Shown here: positions 38,827-48,443 of the stretch, piece by piece | Layout of the letters: each line of letters starts with the position of its first letter | Numbering within the stretch: the stretch's first letter is position 1 | Assembly (NCBI GenBank): GCA_020628095.1 | Contig: JAHDFP010000006.1 | Span: forward strand, 103,025 to 167,024 | Reading direction: 5' to 3' | DNA: 64,000 nucleotides | Source of the DNA: Saprospiraceae bacterium | Lineage (GTDB): Bacteria > Bacteroidota > Bacteroidia > Chitinophagales > Saprospiraceae | Notes under the pieces: model-generated | What the model was told of the DNA's origin: nothing | The model's database searches: none | What the model saw: the letters and a program-made list of their open reading frames with translations, nothing else | Program-made: the position numbers and the translations under genes

Positions 38827-39885
38827 TTATAAAGATTGGTAATACTTAATAGACTCTATAATAAGTTCTTCGTCAACTTCTTGATCATAGATGGATTTTC
38901 CTATCTCAGATATCAATGAGAATCTATTATTGCCACCTTTGTTCTTTTTGTCGTATTTGATGACTTCTATGATGGGTGAGATATCTTGATCGGCGATTTC
39001 TTTTTTGTCATAAAGAGACAAAATCAATTTATTTATTTCATCCAGTTCTGAGTTATCAAGCTTAGCTAGTTTAAAGCTGATATAGGCTTCGCATATCATA
39101 CCAATGGCAATGGCCTCTCCATGCAGTAGTTCTTTGTGAGTACTAAGAAAATGACTTTCTATAGCATGCCCGATGGTATGTCCGAAATTTAATACTTTTC
39201 TAAGGCCGCCTTCCTTCATATCTTGTTCTACGACATGCTTTTTGATTTCGACATTGTCCAGGACCATTTTTTTCCAATCTACCGATTGTAGAGAAAAGCT
39301 GGCATTAGTAATTCTATTCCATAGTGCTCTGGATCTAATAAGAGCATGCTTAATCACCTCTGCAAATCCATTGACTAATTGTCTATTATCTAAAGTGGCT
39401 AAAAAACTTGTATCAATCCATACCATATTCGGATCATGGAATAAGCCGACCATGTTTTTATAGTTGTCAAGGTCTATCGCTAGTTTGCTACCGACAGACG
39501 CATCCACTTGTGATAGCAATGTTGTAGGCATTTGTATAAATGGAATACCACGCATATAGGTGGCTGCGACAAACCCGCCCATGTCTCCTATAACCCCACC
39601 ACCAAGATTTATTACGAGGCTCTTACGGTCTCCACCTTGTTGCGCGATGGTTTTCCATAGTGTTTCGCAGGTATTGATTGATTTGTATTTTTCTCCAGAA
39701 GGAATCCTTAGGCTCAGAAAGTCAAGATGTAATTTTTTTTTCAGGATAGGTAGGCAGAGTTGTTCAGTATTTTCATCCACAATGATGAATACTTGGGTGG
39801 GGGATAATTCGTCGATATATTGATTGATAATATCATAAGACTCATCTATATAGATGGGGTAATTTGCGAGGTCTACGATAGCCAT
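38827..39885 (-). CDS. aroB: 3-dehydroquinate synthase
   Basis: A 352-aa NAD- and metal-dependent enzyme of the shikimate pathway that cyclises DAHP. Features: RIPSGEKYKS, NLGGGVIGDMGGFVAATYMRG, TTLLSQVDASVGSKLAID, NFGHTIGHAIES and HGEAIAIGM (metal ligands). The start is ATG 39885, overlapping the preceding stop as TAATG; a longer frame to 39912 would begin inside the neighbour. Another shikimate gene, aroA, is 3 kb away at 42496 on the opposite strand. Confidence 0.95.
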   Translation of the reverse strand: MAIVDLANYPIYIDESYDIINQYIDELSPTQVFIIVDENTEQLCLPILKKKLHLDFLSLRIPSGEKYKSINTCETLWKTIAQQGGDRKSLVINLGGGVIGDMGGFVAATYMRGIPFIQMPTTLLSQVDASVGSKLAIDLDNYKNMVGLFHDPNMVWIDTSFLATLDNRQLVNGFAEVIKHALIRSRALWNRITNASFSLQSVDWKKMVLDNVEIKKHVVEQDMKEGGLRKVLNFGHTIGHAIESHFLSTHKELLHGEAIAIGMICEAYISFKLAKLDNSELDEINKLILSLYDKKEIADQDISPIIEVIKYDKKNKGGNNRFSLISEIGKSIYDQEVDEELIIESIKYYQSL

Positions 39886-40184
39886 TAGGAGAGTTCGTGG
39901 AGTTTGGTGCAACTGATGGCTTCTGGTTTGGAAGCAAACATTTTTTTGGTAATGGACCAGGTGTCGGAAAAAAGATCGGAGTATCTATAATTGTTAAGTG
40001 CCGTCTCACTATCCCAATAGCTGTATGTCATAAAGGTGGTCTTTTTTCCTTCACTACCTTGTAGCAGTTCCAGATATTGACAACCGGGAAACGACCTTAT
40101 TTTCTCTTTTCTTTCTTCAAAAAGTTTTTTAAAATTTTCAACTTCCGTAATCTTGAATTGCATCTTAACAATACGCACTATCAT
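39885..40184 (-). CDS. ABM-fold (antibiotic biosynthesis monooxygenase-like) protein
   Basis: A 99-aa small alpha/beta ferredoxin-like protein: VRIVKMQFKITEVENFKKLFEERKEKIRSFPGCQYLELLQ, and the second strand pair TTFMTYSYWDSETALNNY. Such proteins act as small monooxygenases, heme-degrading or quinol-related enzymes, but function is mostly unassigned. Start overlaps the upstream gene (ATGA) and its stop overlaps aroB (TAATG), a three-gene translationally coupled string. Confidence 0.78.
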   Translation of the reverse strand: MIVRIVKMQFKITEVENFKKLFEERKEKIRSFPGCQYLELLQGSEGKKTTFMTYSYWDSETALNNYRYSDLFSDTWSITKKMFASKPEAISCTKLHELS

Positions 40185-40954
40185 AGATCGTAGAATTTTA
40201 TTTGTATAGTTTCATCTTTGATCAAATCTAATTGGCTGGCTGCTTTACCCATATTGATAGCTATCTCTAGATAGTTAGCAGAATTAAACAAACATAGTAC
40301 TTCACCGATAGGTGCATCACTATAGGTTTCGCTTATTTTTTTGACAGGGTTATAATATTTGAAGAAAATCTCGAAGGGTCTATCTTTTCTGATATACTCA
40401 AAAAATTCCTTATGTACATTGACTATGACATTATCAAATTTGTCAATATGGATAATGGTGGCTCTTATCTCATCATTGTTTATTACGGGTTGTATATCGA
40501 TTTTTTTCTCGAATTGATGTAAAGGTGGTCCTACCTCGGTGATAGACATATCTTGTGCGATAAGGCTGACTCCATGCGCAATCAGATTGAATAGGTCTTG
40601 CTCACTCTCATCGAGTATGACTTTATAGACCTGACTCTCATCGATGCTATCAAAGGCTAATGAGAATATCCCATTATTAGGTCCCAGATAATATTGATCC
40701 TTATATTCAAATAAGATGATTTCGAATTTTGGGTCATAATAATTGTTGACAGCCACGATATGTATGGTTCCTTTTGGGAATTTCTTACAGATCGCATTGA
40801 GGATATAAGCGGCTTGCCTGATATCATGAGTATCTATCTCATGTGTCACATCGATGATCTGAGCATTACTGCTGTGGGTAAGAATCCTTCCTTTAAGTAA
40901 GGCTGCATAGTGGTCCTTAGTGCCGAAGTCTGATATGAGAGTAACGAGTTTCAT
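40181..40954 (-). CDS. SAM hydroxide adenosyltransferase family protein (DUF62)
   Basis: A 257-aa protein starting TLISDFGTKDHYAALLKGRI with the active-site Asp in SDFG, then HIVAVNNYYDP, GPNNGIFSLAF and a C-terminal beta barrel (IIHIDKFDNVIVNVHKEF). Family members hydrolyse S-adenosylmethionine with water or hydroxide, and relatives make fluorinated or chlorinated SAM derivatives; the halogenase-specific loop is not seen. It is divergent from phoH, with about 140 nt between them. Confidence 0.88.
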   Translation of the reverse strand: MKLVTLISDFGTKDHYAALLKGRILTHSSNAQIIDVTHEIDTHDIRQAAYILNAICKKFPKGTIHIVAVNNYYDPKFEIILFEYKDQYYLGPNNGIFSLAFDSIDESQVYKVILDESEQDLFNLIAHGVSLIAQDMSITEVGPPLHQFEKKIDIQPVINNDEIRATIIHIDKFDNVIVNVHKEFFEYIRKDRPFEIFFKYYNPVKKISETYSDAPIGEVLCLFNSANYLEIAINMGKAASQLDLIKDETIQIKFYDL

Positions 40955-41095
40955 GATAGATGAAAGAAGTAATATTGAGCCTAAATATGATAAATATTCT
41001 TAATATTATCTTATTCAATAGGACATGGATTGCAAATCAAAAAGAATGTATTTTTATAATCTTATCATTATATCATTAAAATAGCAAAGAAAGTA

Positions 41096-42091
41096 TTGAG
41101 CGAAATTATATTGAGTATCGATGGGGTAGATCCCAGAGAGTTGTACGGAGAAAAAAATTCATACCTTAATCTTATAAAAAAATCCTTCCCACAGCTAGAA
41201 ATCAACGCCAGAGGAGATAAACTCAAGCTAAACGGAGATAAAAAGTTTACGCAAAAGGCAAAATCAAAATTTGAGCAACTCGTAAAAATTCTAAAAAAGG
41301 AAAATTCTCTTAGTGTCCAAAATGTCAAAGATGTATTGAATGGTAATCTGGCCTATGAAATAGAGCAAGCTGATGAGAATAGTAACAATGGGCCTTCTAA
41401 TGCTAATGTTATAGTCCATGGGCGCAACGGAAGATCAATAAAGGCTAGAACTCGTAATCAGAAAAAACTGGTAGATTATTCTGAGCGCAATGACATCGTC
41501 TTTGCAATAGGACCTGCGGGTACAGGAAAGACGTACACGGCAGTGGCGTTAGCTGTCAGGGCACTAAAGACGAGAATGGTCAAGAAAATTATTATGACTA
41601 GACCTGCTGTAGAGGCTGGCGAAAGTCTGGGATTTCTGCCAGGTGATCTCAAAGAGAAAGTCGATCCATATTTGCGACCGTTATATGACGCACTGGATGA
41701 TATGCTTCCTGCCGAAAAGTTGAAATACTTTATGGAGAATAGGACGATAGAGGTAGCGCCATTGGCCTTTATGAGAGGGCGGACATTGGACAACGCATTT
41801 ATCATCCTGGACGAAGCGCAGAATTGTACGTCGGTACAGCTCAAAATGTTTTTGACTCGACTAGGCCCGTCAGCGAAATGTATAATAACTGGCGATCTGT
41901 CTCAGATAGATTTGCCGCGACATCAGAAATCAGGATTGTATAAGGCATTAGATATATTATCAGATTTAGATGGTATTGCTAAGTTATACCTTACTGCGGA
42001 AGATGTCGTAAGGCATCGACTGGTCAAGGATATTATAATAAGATACGATAGAGCTAAAGAAAATTACAAGAAAAAAACAGAAGAAGAATGA
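41096..42091 (+). CDS. PhoH-family ATPase
   Basis: A 331-aa protein: N-terminal KH-like part ([15 protein letters not shown]) and a P-loop ATPase domain with Walker A GPAGTGKT at residues 139-146, [17 protein letters not shown] and Walker [12 protein letters not shown]. PhoH proteins are RNA-associated ATPases of uncertain role. No ATG lies upstream in frame; the start TTG at 41096 gives [18 protein letters not shown], which matches the family N-terminus. The stop overlaps the next gene's ATG (ATGA). Confidence 0.9.
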   Translation: MSEIILSIDGVDPRELYGEKNSYLNLIKKSFPQLEINARGDKLKLNGDKKFTQKAKSKFEQLVKILKKENSLSVQNVKDVLNGNLAYEIEQADENSNNGPSNANVIVHGRNGRSIKARTRNQKKLVDYSERNDIVFAIGPAGTGKTYTAVALAVRALKTRMVKKIIMTRPAVEAGESLGFLPGDLKEKVDPYLRPLYDALDDMLPAEKLKYFMENRTIEVAPLAFMRGRTLDNAFIILDEAQNCTSVQLKMFLTRLGPSAKCIITGDLSQIDLPRHQKSGLYKALDILSDLDGIAKLYLTAEDVVRHRLVKDIIIRYDRAKENYKKKTEEE

Positions 42092-42489
42092 TATCAAAAG
42101 TCGTATATCAAGGTGGGCTAAGAACGGAGGCGACACATCTAAAGTCTGGTAATGTCATACATACAGATGCACCGACGGATAACGAAGGTAAAGGGGAAGC
42201 CTTTTCTCCGACAGATTTGGCGGCGACCTCGTTGGCATCTTGTGTTTTGACAATCATGGGTATCTCAGCGAGAAATCATGACATCAATATGGAAGGAGCT
42301 CAGGCGAGCGTAAATAAGATTATGGCATCCAATCCTCGTAGAATCCAGCGCATCGAAATAACCATTGTCATGCCCAAAAACGACTTTACAGAAAAGCAAA
42401 AGAATATTCTGGAAAAAGCAGCACATCACTGTCCCGTTGGTCTTAGTTTGCACCCTGATACAGAGGAGCTCGTGTCTATACAATGGTAA
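42088..42489 (+). CDS. OsmC-family thiol peroxidase-like protein
   Basis: A 133-aa OsmC/Ohr-family protein: [39 protein letters not shown] with the first conserved Cys, and [14 protein letters not shown] with the second Cys. Members reduce organic hydroperoxides using the paired Cys. It overlaps phoH by 4 nt and is 6 nt before aroA. Confidence 0.86.
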   Translation: MISKVVYQGGLRTEATHLKSGNVIHTDAPTDNEGKGEAFSPTDLAATSLASCVLTIMGISARNHDINMEGAQASVNKIMASNPRRIQRIEITIVMPKNDFTEKQKNILEKAAHHCPVGLSLHPDTEELVSIQW

Positions 42490-42495
42490 TCTTAC

Positions 42496-43734
42496 ATGGA
42501 AAGGATCAAAATAGAATGCCCATCTAAGAAGATAGAAGGCAAAATAAATATTAGCGGATCTAAAAGTATATCCAATAGGATACTTCTGATACGTGCCTTG
42601 TGTCATGACAACTTTGAGATCAATAATCTGTCTAACAGCGACGACACTCAGACATTATTGTCTCTGCTCAATCAGGATGGAGAGGTCTATGATGCACATC
42701 ATGCCGGAACGACTTTTAGGTTTTTGACAGCTTACTTTAGTATAAAAGGAGATACTCAAGTACTAACGGGGTCGCAAAGAATGCAGCAAAGACCTATAGG
42801 TCCACTGGTAGATGCATTGAGAGCTTTAGGTGCTCGCATAGATTATGTGGCTAATGAGGGTTATCCGCCTTTAAGGATTTATCCTTTTGGTGGACAGCAA
42901 TCTAAGGTCTTAGAGATAAAGGCGGATATCAGCAGTCAGTTTATTTCTGCGTTATGTATGATTGCTCCAGTATTAGAACATGGATTGGAAATAAAGTTGA
43001 TAGGTCCATTGGTATCTAAACCTTATCTGGACATGACCATCCAGATGATGGGAGAGATGGGAATTAATATTGACATGAATAATGATACTATCAAGATCAG
43101 TAACGGAGCGTACGTCTCTAAAGATTATGAGGTAGAGTCGGATTGGTCTTCTGCTAGTTACTTTTATTCGATTGCCGCATTATCAGAAAGTTGTAAGCTA
43201 GAGTTACCCCATTTTTTCTTGCCTAGTATGCAAGGAGATAGTGCGATTGCAGAGATGACTAAAGCGTTAGGTGTGTCGACGACTTTTGGTGACAAGTCTA
43301 TTATTCTAAAAAATGAATCCGAGCAATCACGACTATATGCCTATGACTTTATAAAGCAGCCCGATCTTCTACAGACGATTTCCGTTATATGCGCTGCTAA
43401 AAAAATACATGCACAATACAGCGGATTGAAAACTTTGGCTATCAAGGAAACAGATCGCGTTGCTGCTATGCAGAAAGAATTAAGCAAAATAGGGATCACG
43501 CTAAGAGAAAGTCATGAGAGTAATTTTGAGATAGAACAGTATGGTGAGTGCAAGGTGGATAATCCGATTTTTGACACATATCAGGACCATAGAATGGCGA
43601 TGTCTTTGGCACCTCTCAGCATGATTGCTCCGGTCTATATTAATAACCCCAAAGTTGTCTCCAAATCCTATCCTAATTTTTGGTCAGATCTGGAATCATT
43701 AGGATTTCTTATTACAAAAGTAGATACCGCTTAG
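42496..43734 (+). CDS. aroA: 3-phosphoshikimate 1-carboxyvinyltransferase
   Basis: A 412-aa EPSP synthase: transfers enolpyruvyl from PEP to shikimate-3-phosphate. The beginning (INISGSKSISNRILLIRAL), NAGTTFR-like AGTTFRFLTAY, IGPLVDALRALGA, ISSQFISALCMIAP and the end (DTYQDHRMAMSLAPL) are characteristic. Normal length, with the two-domain layout. Its stop (43732-43734) is one base away from the stop of the convergent metzincin gene. Confidence 0.95.
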   Translation: MERIKIECPSKKIEGKINISGSKSISNRILLIRALCHDNFEINNLSNSDDTQTLLSLLNQDGEVYDAHHAGTTFRFLTAYFSIKGDTQVLTGSQRMQQRPIGPLVDALRALGARIDYVANEGYPPLRIYPFGGQQSKVLEIKADISSQFISALCMIAPVLEHGLEIKLIGPLVSKPYLDMTIQMMGEMGINIDMNNDTIKISNGAYVSKDYEVESDWSSASYFYSIAALSESCKLELPHFFLPSMQGDSAIAEMTKALGVSTTFGDKSIILKNESEQSRLYAYDFIKQPDLLQTISVICAAKKIHAQYSGLKTLAIKETDRVAAMQKELSKIGITLRESHESNFEIEQYGECKVDNPIFDTYQDHRMAMSLAPLSMIAPVYINNPKVVSKSYPNFWSDLESLGFLITKVDTA

Positions 43735-43735
43735 A

Positions 43736-45907
43736 CTAATTCTTGTCCTTATTATCCTGTGTCTTTATCTGTGTGCCATTTGTGTTGCAAGGTTCTATTC
43801 TACTTTCGAACACAGTGCCAGTATTTATTTCGAAACCTGGGTTTATATCTATCTCGTTACCCGCGGTGAAAAGGATAGACTGATTACCATTGATAACAGC
43901 ATCAGATTGTATATTCATTTCTGCTCGATATGTTGGTTGAGTTATAGCGCTGATATTTAGATTTTGACCATCGCAGGGTTCTGAGTTATAGGTACAGCTT
44001 CCATCTTCTACAGTGGCATTGGAGTTATAATTAGTGGCAACGGGATCTGTGCATCCGTATATCTGGGATACTGGAAAGTATACTCCGTAGTCTTCTACTT
44101 GACCGTTGGATGGAGTCATACAGGCAGAGTTGATGTCGGTGGAGTTATTGATTGCGCGCATCCTAAGGATGGTTTCCATAACGGGTGATGCTGGGGTGGT
44201 GACATTGACATTATACGTCCCTGGACCAGGGATGTCATAGTTGCCGATAGATTCGTTGGCATCATTGTAATCTCCATCATTATTCCAGTCACAGAATAAT
44301 CTGAATTTTGATAGACCAGAATTGGTAATAGAAAAACTAAGTAAGTATGTTGTTTGAGGAGTTAGGCTTGCTAGGTCACTACAGATAAAATTTTCGTACA
44401 AAGCACCAGATCCGCTAATATTATTTATATCCGATAAAGAAAATGATGTGATACCTCCAGCTCCAGGATTACCAGATGGTGTACAGCTATTATTAGGTTC
44501 ATTTTCCACATCCACATAGCTTCTATGGGTATCGCTGCCTGCACCATTGGCTGATGTAATTATTATAGCCTTAAGACCAGGCGTATTATAGCTTACATTT
44601 TCTTTTTCTGTGGTTGATGTAGAGGGCGTCCCTGATACAAGATTCCATTGTCTTGTTGCGCCATACTGTGACTGGTCTTCTAGGCTCACTGTATGACCTA
44701 GGCAGACAGCAATACTACTTTGGTAAAAATTAGCGATAGGAGATCCGATGGTGGAGCACGCATCCAGATAGTTTTGTCCGTTCAGATGATTGTTAATGGC
44801 CGTTTGGGATGCGATGGACCAGTTATTCGTAAGTGTAACTGATGGAGCCATAATACTATTGCTACCTCCCGCATCATGTAGCGCGCTCCAGTTATGTCCT
44901 ATTTCATGCGTTACCAAAGATTCGAGATAAGCCGCATTAGAGTTGAAGTCTTCTAACAGGTGATGCCATCCCGGAGTATAAGCCAAGCCCACAAGACCAG
45001 CATCTCCGTTGAGGGAAATATTACGATCTGTCCATAACTCGGCTATGGTATAATCGACACCGAATCCTCCTGTCGCCCCTCCTGTATTACCACCTCCTGC
45101 TTGACCAGCCCCTTGTGCCCAGTCTCTGAAATTATTAATGACGATAGCCGCATCGCTCGTTGTCGTATTAGGAGATAATGGGTTATGACTATCAGAGGTG
45201 GGTACATAATGTGCGACGACTTGATATTCTAGATTAGAGTTGAATTCTGATCTGTAATTCGTTTGCACATTATTGAGAACGGCTAGATTATGATTGGTTA
45301 CGGCTGTGGTACTGCCATACTTAGAGAACATATCAGCAGTATTAGCAATAGCCAGATCTACTATTTTGCATGTCGAAGTCAGCTTCTGAGGTATCGGCGT
45401 ATGGTTATATGTTTCTTTGACACCACAAGTATGCTCTGATGATTCTATCACATCATGGGCATTATATAGTACAAATGCATTCTTAGCTGCCTCAGCATCA
45501 AAATATCTCAAAGGCTCTATGAAAAAATGATTTGTACCCGCTTTGATAAATCCATATATGAATCCATCGTTAATCGTTAGACTCACCGTTCCGCCATGTG
45601 TAAGACTCCCAGATAATAGTAATGGTAATGAAGGTGCATCAAAAGTCACCTTGAGATTATTATCGAATAGATTCATCTCGTACCGATTTGATCCTAGCTC
45701 AAGTATAATTATGTTGTCGGACTTAGTAGGAGAGATATCGGATTTGAGAATGTTGATCTCGTATAGTGAATAATCAGAAATGGTCTGCGAAAGATTGCGA
45801 TAGGCTTTTTTGGATAATTCTATCTCCTTTCCTATGATAACTTGTTGGGTATAGACTTCGTAAGAAGTAATAGCAACCAGGTATAAGAGTGCTATAACAG
45901 TTCTCAT
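43736..45907 (-). CDS. Secreted metzincin (reprolysin-like) metalloprotease, T9SS-type tail
   Basis: A 723-aa exported protease. Signal peptide (MRTVIALLYLVAITSYEVYTQ), pro-region, then a zinc site HEIGHNWSALHD (His334, His338, His344; Ser where adamalysins usually have Gly) and a Met-turn (SIMAPS), next a PKD-like part, a GEVED domain (residues about 500-610: FSLSDINNISGSGALYENF, NGQVEDYGVYFPV), a GCTDPVATNYNSNATVEDGSC module and a beta-stack C-terminal domain (AGNEIDINPGFEINTGTVFES) found on other T9SS cargo. An acidic/basic tail of about 15 residues follows it. It ends a base from the aroA stop. Confidence 0.87.
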   Translation of the reverse strand: MRTVIALLYLVAITSYEVYTQQVIIGKEIELSKKAYRNLSQTISDYSLYEINILKSDISPTKSDNIIILELGSNRYEMNLFDNNLKVTFDAPSLPLLLSGSLTHGGTVSLTINDGFIYGFIKAGTNHFFIEPLRYFDAEAAKNAFVLYNAHDVIESSEHTCGVKETYNHTPIPQKLTSTCKIVDLAIANTADMFSKYGSTTAVTNHNLAVLNNVQTNYRSEFNSNLEYQVVAHYVPTSDSHNPLSPNTTTSDAAIVINNFRDWAQGAGQAGGGNTGGATGGFGVDYTIAELWTDRNISLNGDAGLVGLAYTPGWHHLLEDFNSNAAYLESLVTHEIGHNWSALHDAGGSNSIMAPSVTLTNNWSIASQTAINNHLNGQNYLDACSTIGSPIANFYQSSIAVCLGHTVSLEDQSQYGATRQWNLVSGTPSTSTTEKENVSYNTPGLKAIIITSANGAGSDTHRSYVDVENEPNNSCTPSGNPGAGGITSFSLSDINNISGSGALYENFICSDLASLTPQTTYLLSFSITNSGLSKFRLFCDWNNDGDYNDANESIGNYDIPGPGTYNVNVTTPASPVMETILRMRAINNSTDINSACMTPSNGQVEDYGVYFPVSQIYGCTDPVATNYNSNATVEDGSCTYNSEPCDGQNLNISAITQPTYRAEMNIQSDAVINGNQSILFTAGNEIDINPGFEINTGTVFESRIEPCNTNGTQIKTQDNKDKN

Positions 45908-45992
45908 CTGTTTTAAAATATTCTATCAGAAAATGGATTAACGTGTGATACGGACTCCTTAATAAACCCCCTTTAAATCTTAAGTCTATGGA

Positions 45993-47039
45993 CTATTCCT
46001 TATTAGCTAATTGTCCACAGGCCGCATCGATATCTAAACCTCTACTTTTTCTTACCGTCACTGTCACCCCTTCATTTGACAACAGTCTGGCAAAATTTTC
46101 AACACCCTCTGTGCTATTTCTCTCAAAATTCACGCCATCTATCGGATTGTATTCGATAATATTGACCTTGACAGGAAATAATCTTGTCATCTTGAGTAGA
46201 TGATAGGCGTCTTCTGTAGTGTCATTGAACCCCTTAAAACTGATATATTCAAAACTGATTTTGTTCTTTGTTTTCTGGTAAAAGTAAGATAGTGCCTCAG
46301 ATAACGCTTTGAGATTATTGCTCTCATTGATAGGCATTATTTTGTTCCTTTTCTCGTCTGTGGCCGCATGCAAGGATAGTGCAAGATTAAATTTGACCTC
46401 GTCATCGGCGAGCTTCTTTATCATCTTAGCAATACCTACTGTACTCACGGTTATCCTGCGGTGTGACATACCAAGACCCACCTCCTGATTGATATGGTAT
46501 ATGCTTTTGAGGACGTTTTTATAATTAAGGAGGGGTTCTCCCATACCCATATATACGATATTGGTAAGTGGTCTTCCGTATTGTTCTTTGCATTGTTCGT
46601 TGACAATGACGACTTGATCATAGATTTCTGCGGCGTCTAGATTTCTCTGCAGCTTCATCTTACCTGTTGCGCAGAAGCTACATGTAAGGGAGCAGCCGAC
46701 CTGAGATGATACACAGGCTGTAAAGCGATTTTGTGATTCTACAGGGATAAGTACAGATTCTATAAGAGAGCCATCATATAGTTTGATGCGGTTTTTGATG
46801 GTTCCATCGATACTGATTTGTTTTTTATCTATGCTGGCCTCTGCGAAGTGAAAATGTGAGCTAAGCGTTTCTTTTAGATTTTTGGGAAGATTTTTCATCC
46901 CATCAAAATCCGTTTTTTGCTTTTTCCATATCCATTCCCATATCTGATTAGAGCGATATTTGTCAAATGACATATCAACTATAAAGGCATCCAGCTCTTC
47001 TTTGCTTAGTTTTCTTATATCGCGTGTGTCAGAATTCAT
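45993..47039 (-). CDS. rlmN: 23S rRNA (adenine(2503)-C(2))-methyltransferase
   Basis: A 348-aa radical-SAM enzyme methylating A2503 of 23S rRNA (and some tRNAs). The CxxxCxxC iron-sulfur motif is Cys116, Cys120, Cys123 (CSLTCSFCATG), followed by GMGEPLLN, HRRITVSTVG, LALSLHAATDEKR and the C-terminal catalytic Cys in IDAACGQLA. Length and order are normal. The gene diverges from the CorC-like gene. Confidence 0.97.
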   Translation of the reverse strand: MNSDTRDIRKLSKEELDAFIVDMSFDKYRSNQIWEWIWKKQKTDFDGMKNLPKNLKETLSSHFHFAEASIDKKQISIDGTIKNRIKLYDGSLIESVLIPVESQNRFTACVSSQVGCSLTCSFCATGKMKLQRNLDAAEIYDQVVIVNEQCKEQYGRPLTNIVYMGMGEPLLNYKNVLKSIYHINQEVGLGMSHRRITVSTVGIAKMIKKLADDEVKFNLALSLHAATDEKRNKIMPINESNNLKALSEALSYFYQKTKNKISFEYISFKGFNDTTEDAYHLLKMTRLFPVKVNIIEYNPIDGVNFERNSTEGVENFARLLSNEGVTVTVRKSRGLDIDAACGQLANKE

Positions 47040-47085
47040 ATATTTTCAAAAATACATATTCTCAATAGTTATATATTTTTGTGAC

Positions 47086-48348
47086 ATGGGACTCATAGCA
47101 GCCATCGTCATATTTCTCGTTCTTTCAGCCTTTTTTTCTGGTTCTGAGATTGCATTTATCTCTGCCAATAAATTGGGCGTAGCGGTCAAAAAAGATAAGA
47201 ATCAAAGAAAATCATCCATTATTTCTAATTTTTATGAGAAACCTCAGGATTTTCTGAGTACCATGTTGGTAGGTAACAATATTTCTCTAGTGGCTTTTAC
47301 CACCCTCACGACTTTGCTAATTAAGCCTTTTATAGAGCCTATAATAGGAGATGGGATATTAACCTTATTAGTTTGCACCTTATTCATAACGCTGATAGTA
47401 TTGATTTTTGGAGAGTTCCTACCTAAGACCATATTTAGCCTATATTCTACTAAGATTCTTTTCGCGTTGGCTTATCCGCTTTCTTTCTTTAAGTCTATGC
47501 TTAGGTTTCCTACATGGCTGATGACAGGCATGTCTAATGCTTTACTAAAGTATGTGTTCAGACTCAAAACGGAAGATGCCGACAATGCACTCACAAGAAT
47601 AGATCTGGAGCACTATATAGAAGATAGTCTCAGCGATGACCAAGATGACATCGATAAAGAAATATTGACTAATGCGCTCAATCTAGGACATAGTAAGGTC
47701 TCTCATTGTATGATACCCAGAACTGAGATCGTGTCAATAGACAAAACGGCGAGTATCAAAGAATTGACGCAGCTCATTAACGAAACCAAATTATCTAGAA
47801 TCATCGTCACTGATGGCGAAATAGAAAATGTCGAGGGATACATCCATCACCAGCAACTATGGGAGAACCCTAAATCACTTCGTAAAATGGTGCTGGACAT
47901 TCCTTATGTACCAGAGGTAATGAATCTTAAGGATCTTTTATCACGATTTATAAAAGATGGGACATCAATAGCCTGTGTAGTGGACGAATTTGGAGGCACC
48001 GCAGGAATAATTACTCTCGAAGATATTTTAGAGGAGATATTTGGTGAAATCGAGGATGAACATGATAACGAAGATTACATTCTACAGAAGATCACGGATA
48101 ACGAATTTATACTTTCTGGTAGATTGGAGATAGACCATATTAATGAGAAATTTCCAGAACTAGACCTTCCAGAAGGCGAATACCAAACTTTATCTGGCTA
48201 TATCGTAATGACGTCAGAAACCATCCCAGAGATAGGTCAAGAGCTGGCACTGGATAATTTTCTTTTTACAATAGAAGAAGTGGATGAGACCAAAATAGAA
48301 ACGGTCCGTCTCAGATTATTGTCAGAAGAGGATAATGCAGATGAATGA
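47086..48348 (+). CDS. CNNM/CorC (HlyC-CorC) family membrane protein
   Basis: A 420-aa protein: DUF21 membrane domain with about four spans (residues 1-165: IVIFLVLSAFFSGSEIAFISANKL), CBS pair (about 200-325: MIPRTEIVSID, VEGYIHHQQLW, VVDEFGGTAGIITLEDILEEIFG) and a CorC_HlyC C-terminal domain (about 340-415). Homologues are linked to Mg2+/Co2+ efflux or, as GldE, to gliding; neither can be told here. ATG 47086 is taken because an upstream in-frame ATG at 46960 would lie inside rlmN and add 42 unrelated residues. Confidence 0.9.
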   Translation: MGLIAAIVIFLVLSAFFSGSEIAFISANKLGVAVKKDKNQRKSSIISNFYEKPQDFLSTMLVGNNISLVAFTTLTTLLIKPFIEPIIGDGILTLLVCTLFITLIVLIFGEFLPKTIFSLYSTKILFALAYPLSFFKSMLRFPTWLMTGMSNALLKYVFRLKTEDADNALTRIDLEHYIEDSLSDDQDDIDKEILTNALNLGHSKVSHCMIPRTEIVSIDKTASIKELTQLINETKLSRIIVTDGEIENVEGYIHHQQLWENPKSLRKMVLDIPYVPEVMNLKDLLSRFIKDGTSIACVVDEFGGTAGIITLEDILEEIFGEIEDEHDNEDYILQKITDNEFILSGRLEIDHINEKFPELDLPEGEYQTLSGYIVMTSETIPEIGQELALDNFLFTIEEVDETKIETVRLRLLSEEDNADE

Positions 48349-48443
48349 TCCAAACAGTTAACATATCTCTGACAACTGCTTTACATTTTTATTCGGTTAT
48401 CATAAAATATTGCGGCATTGGCTTACCATTTGATATTCAATAG

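Noticed and set aside
38816..38837. AATCTTT/AAAGATT dyad at the aroB stop as a terminator
   Set aside because: Stem is only 7 bp, almost all A-T, and the loop is a T-run; too weak to call.
46960..47085. Extension of the CorC-like protein into rlmN
   Set aside because: Would overlap rlmN on the other strand and add 42 residues without family match.
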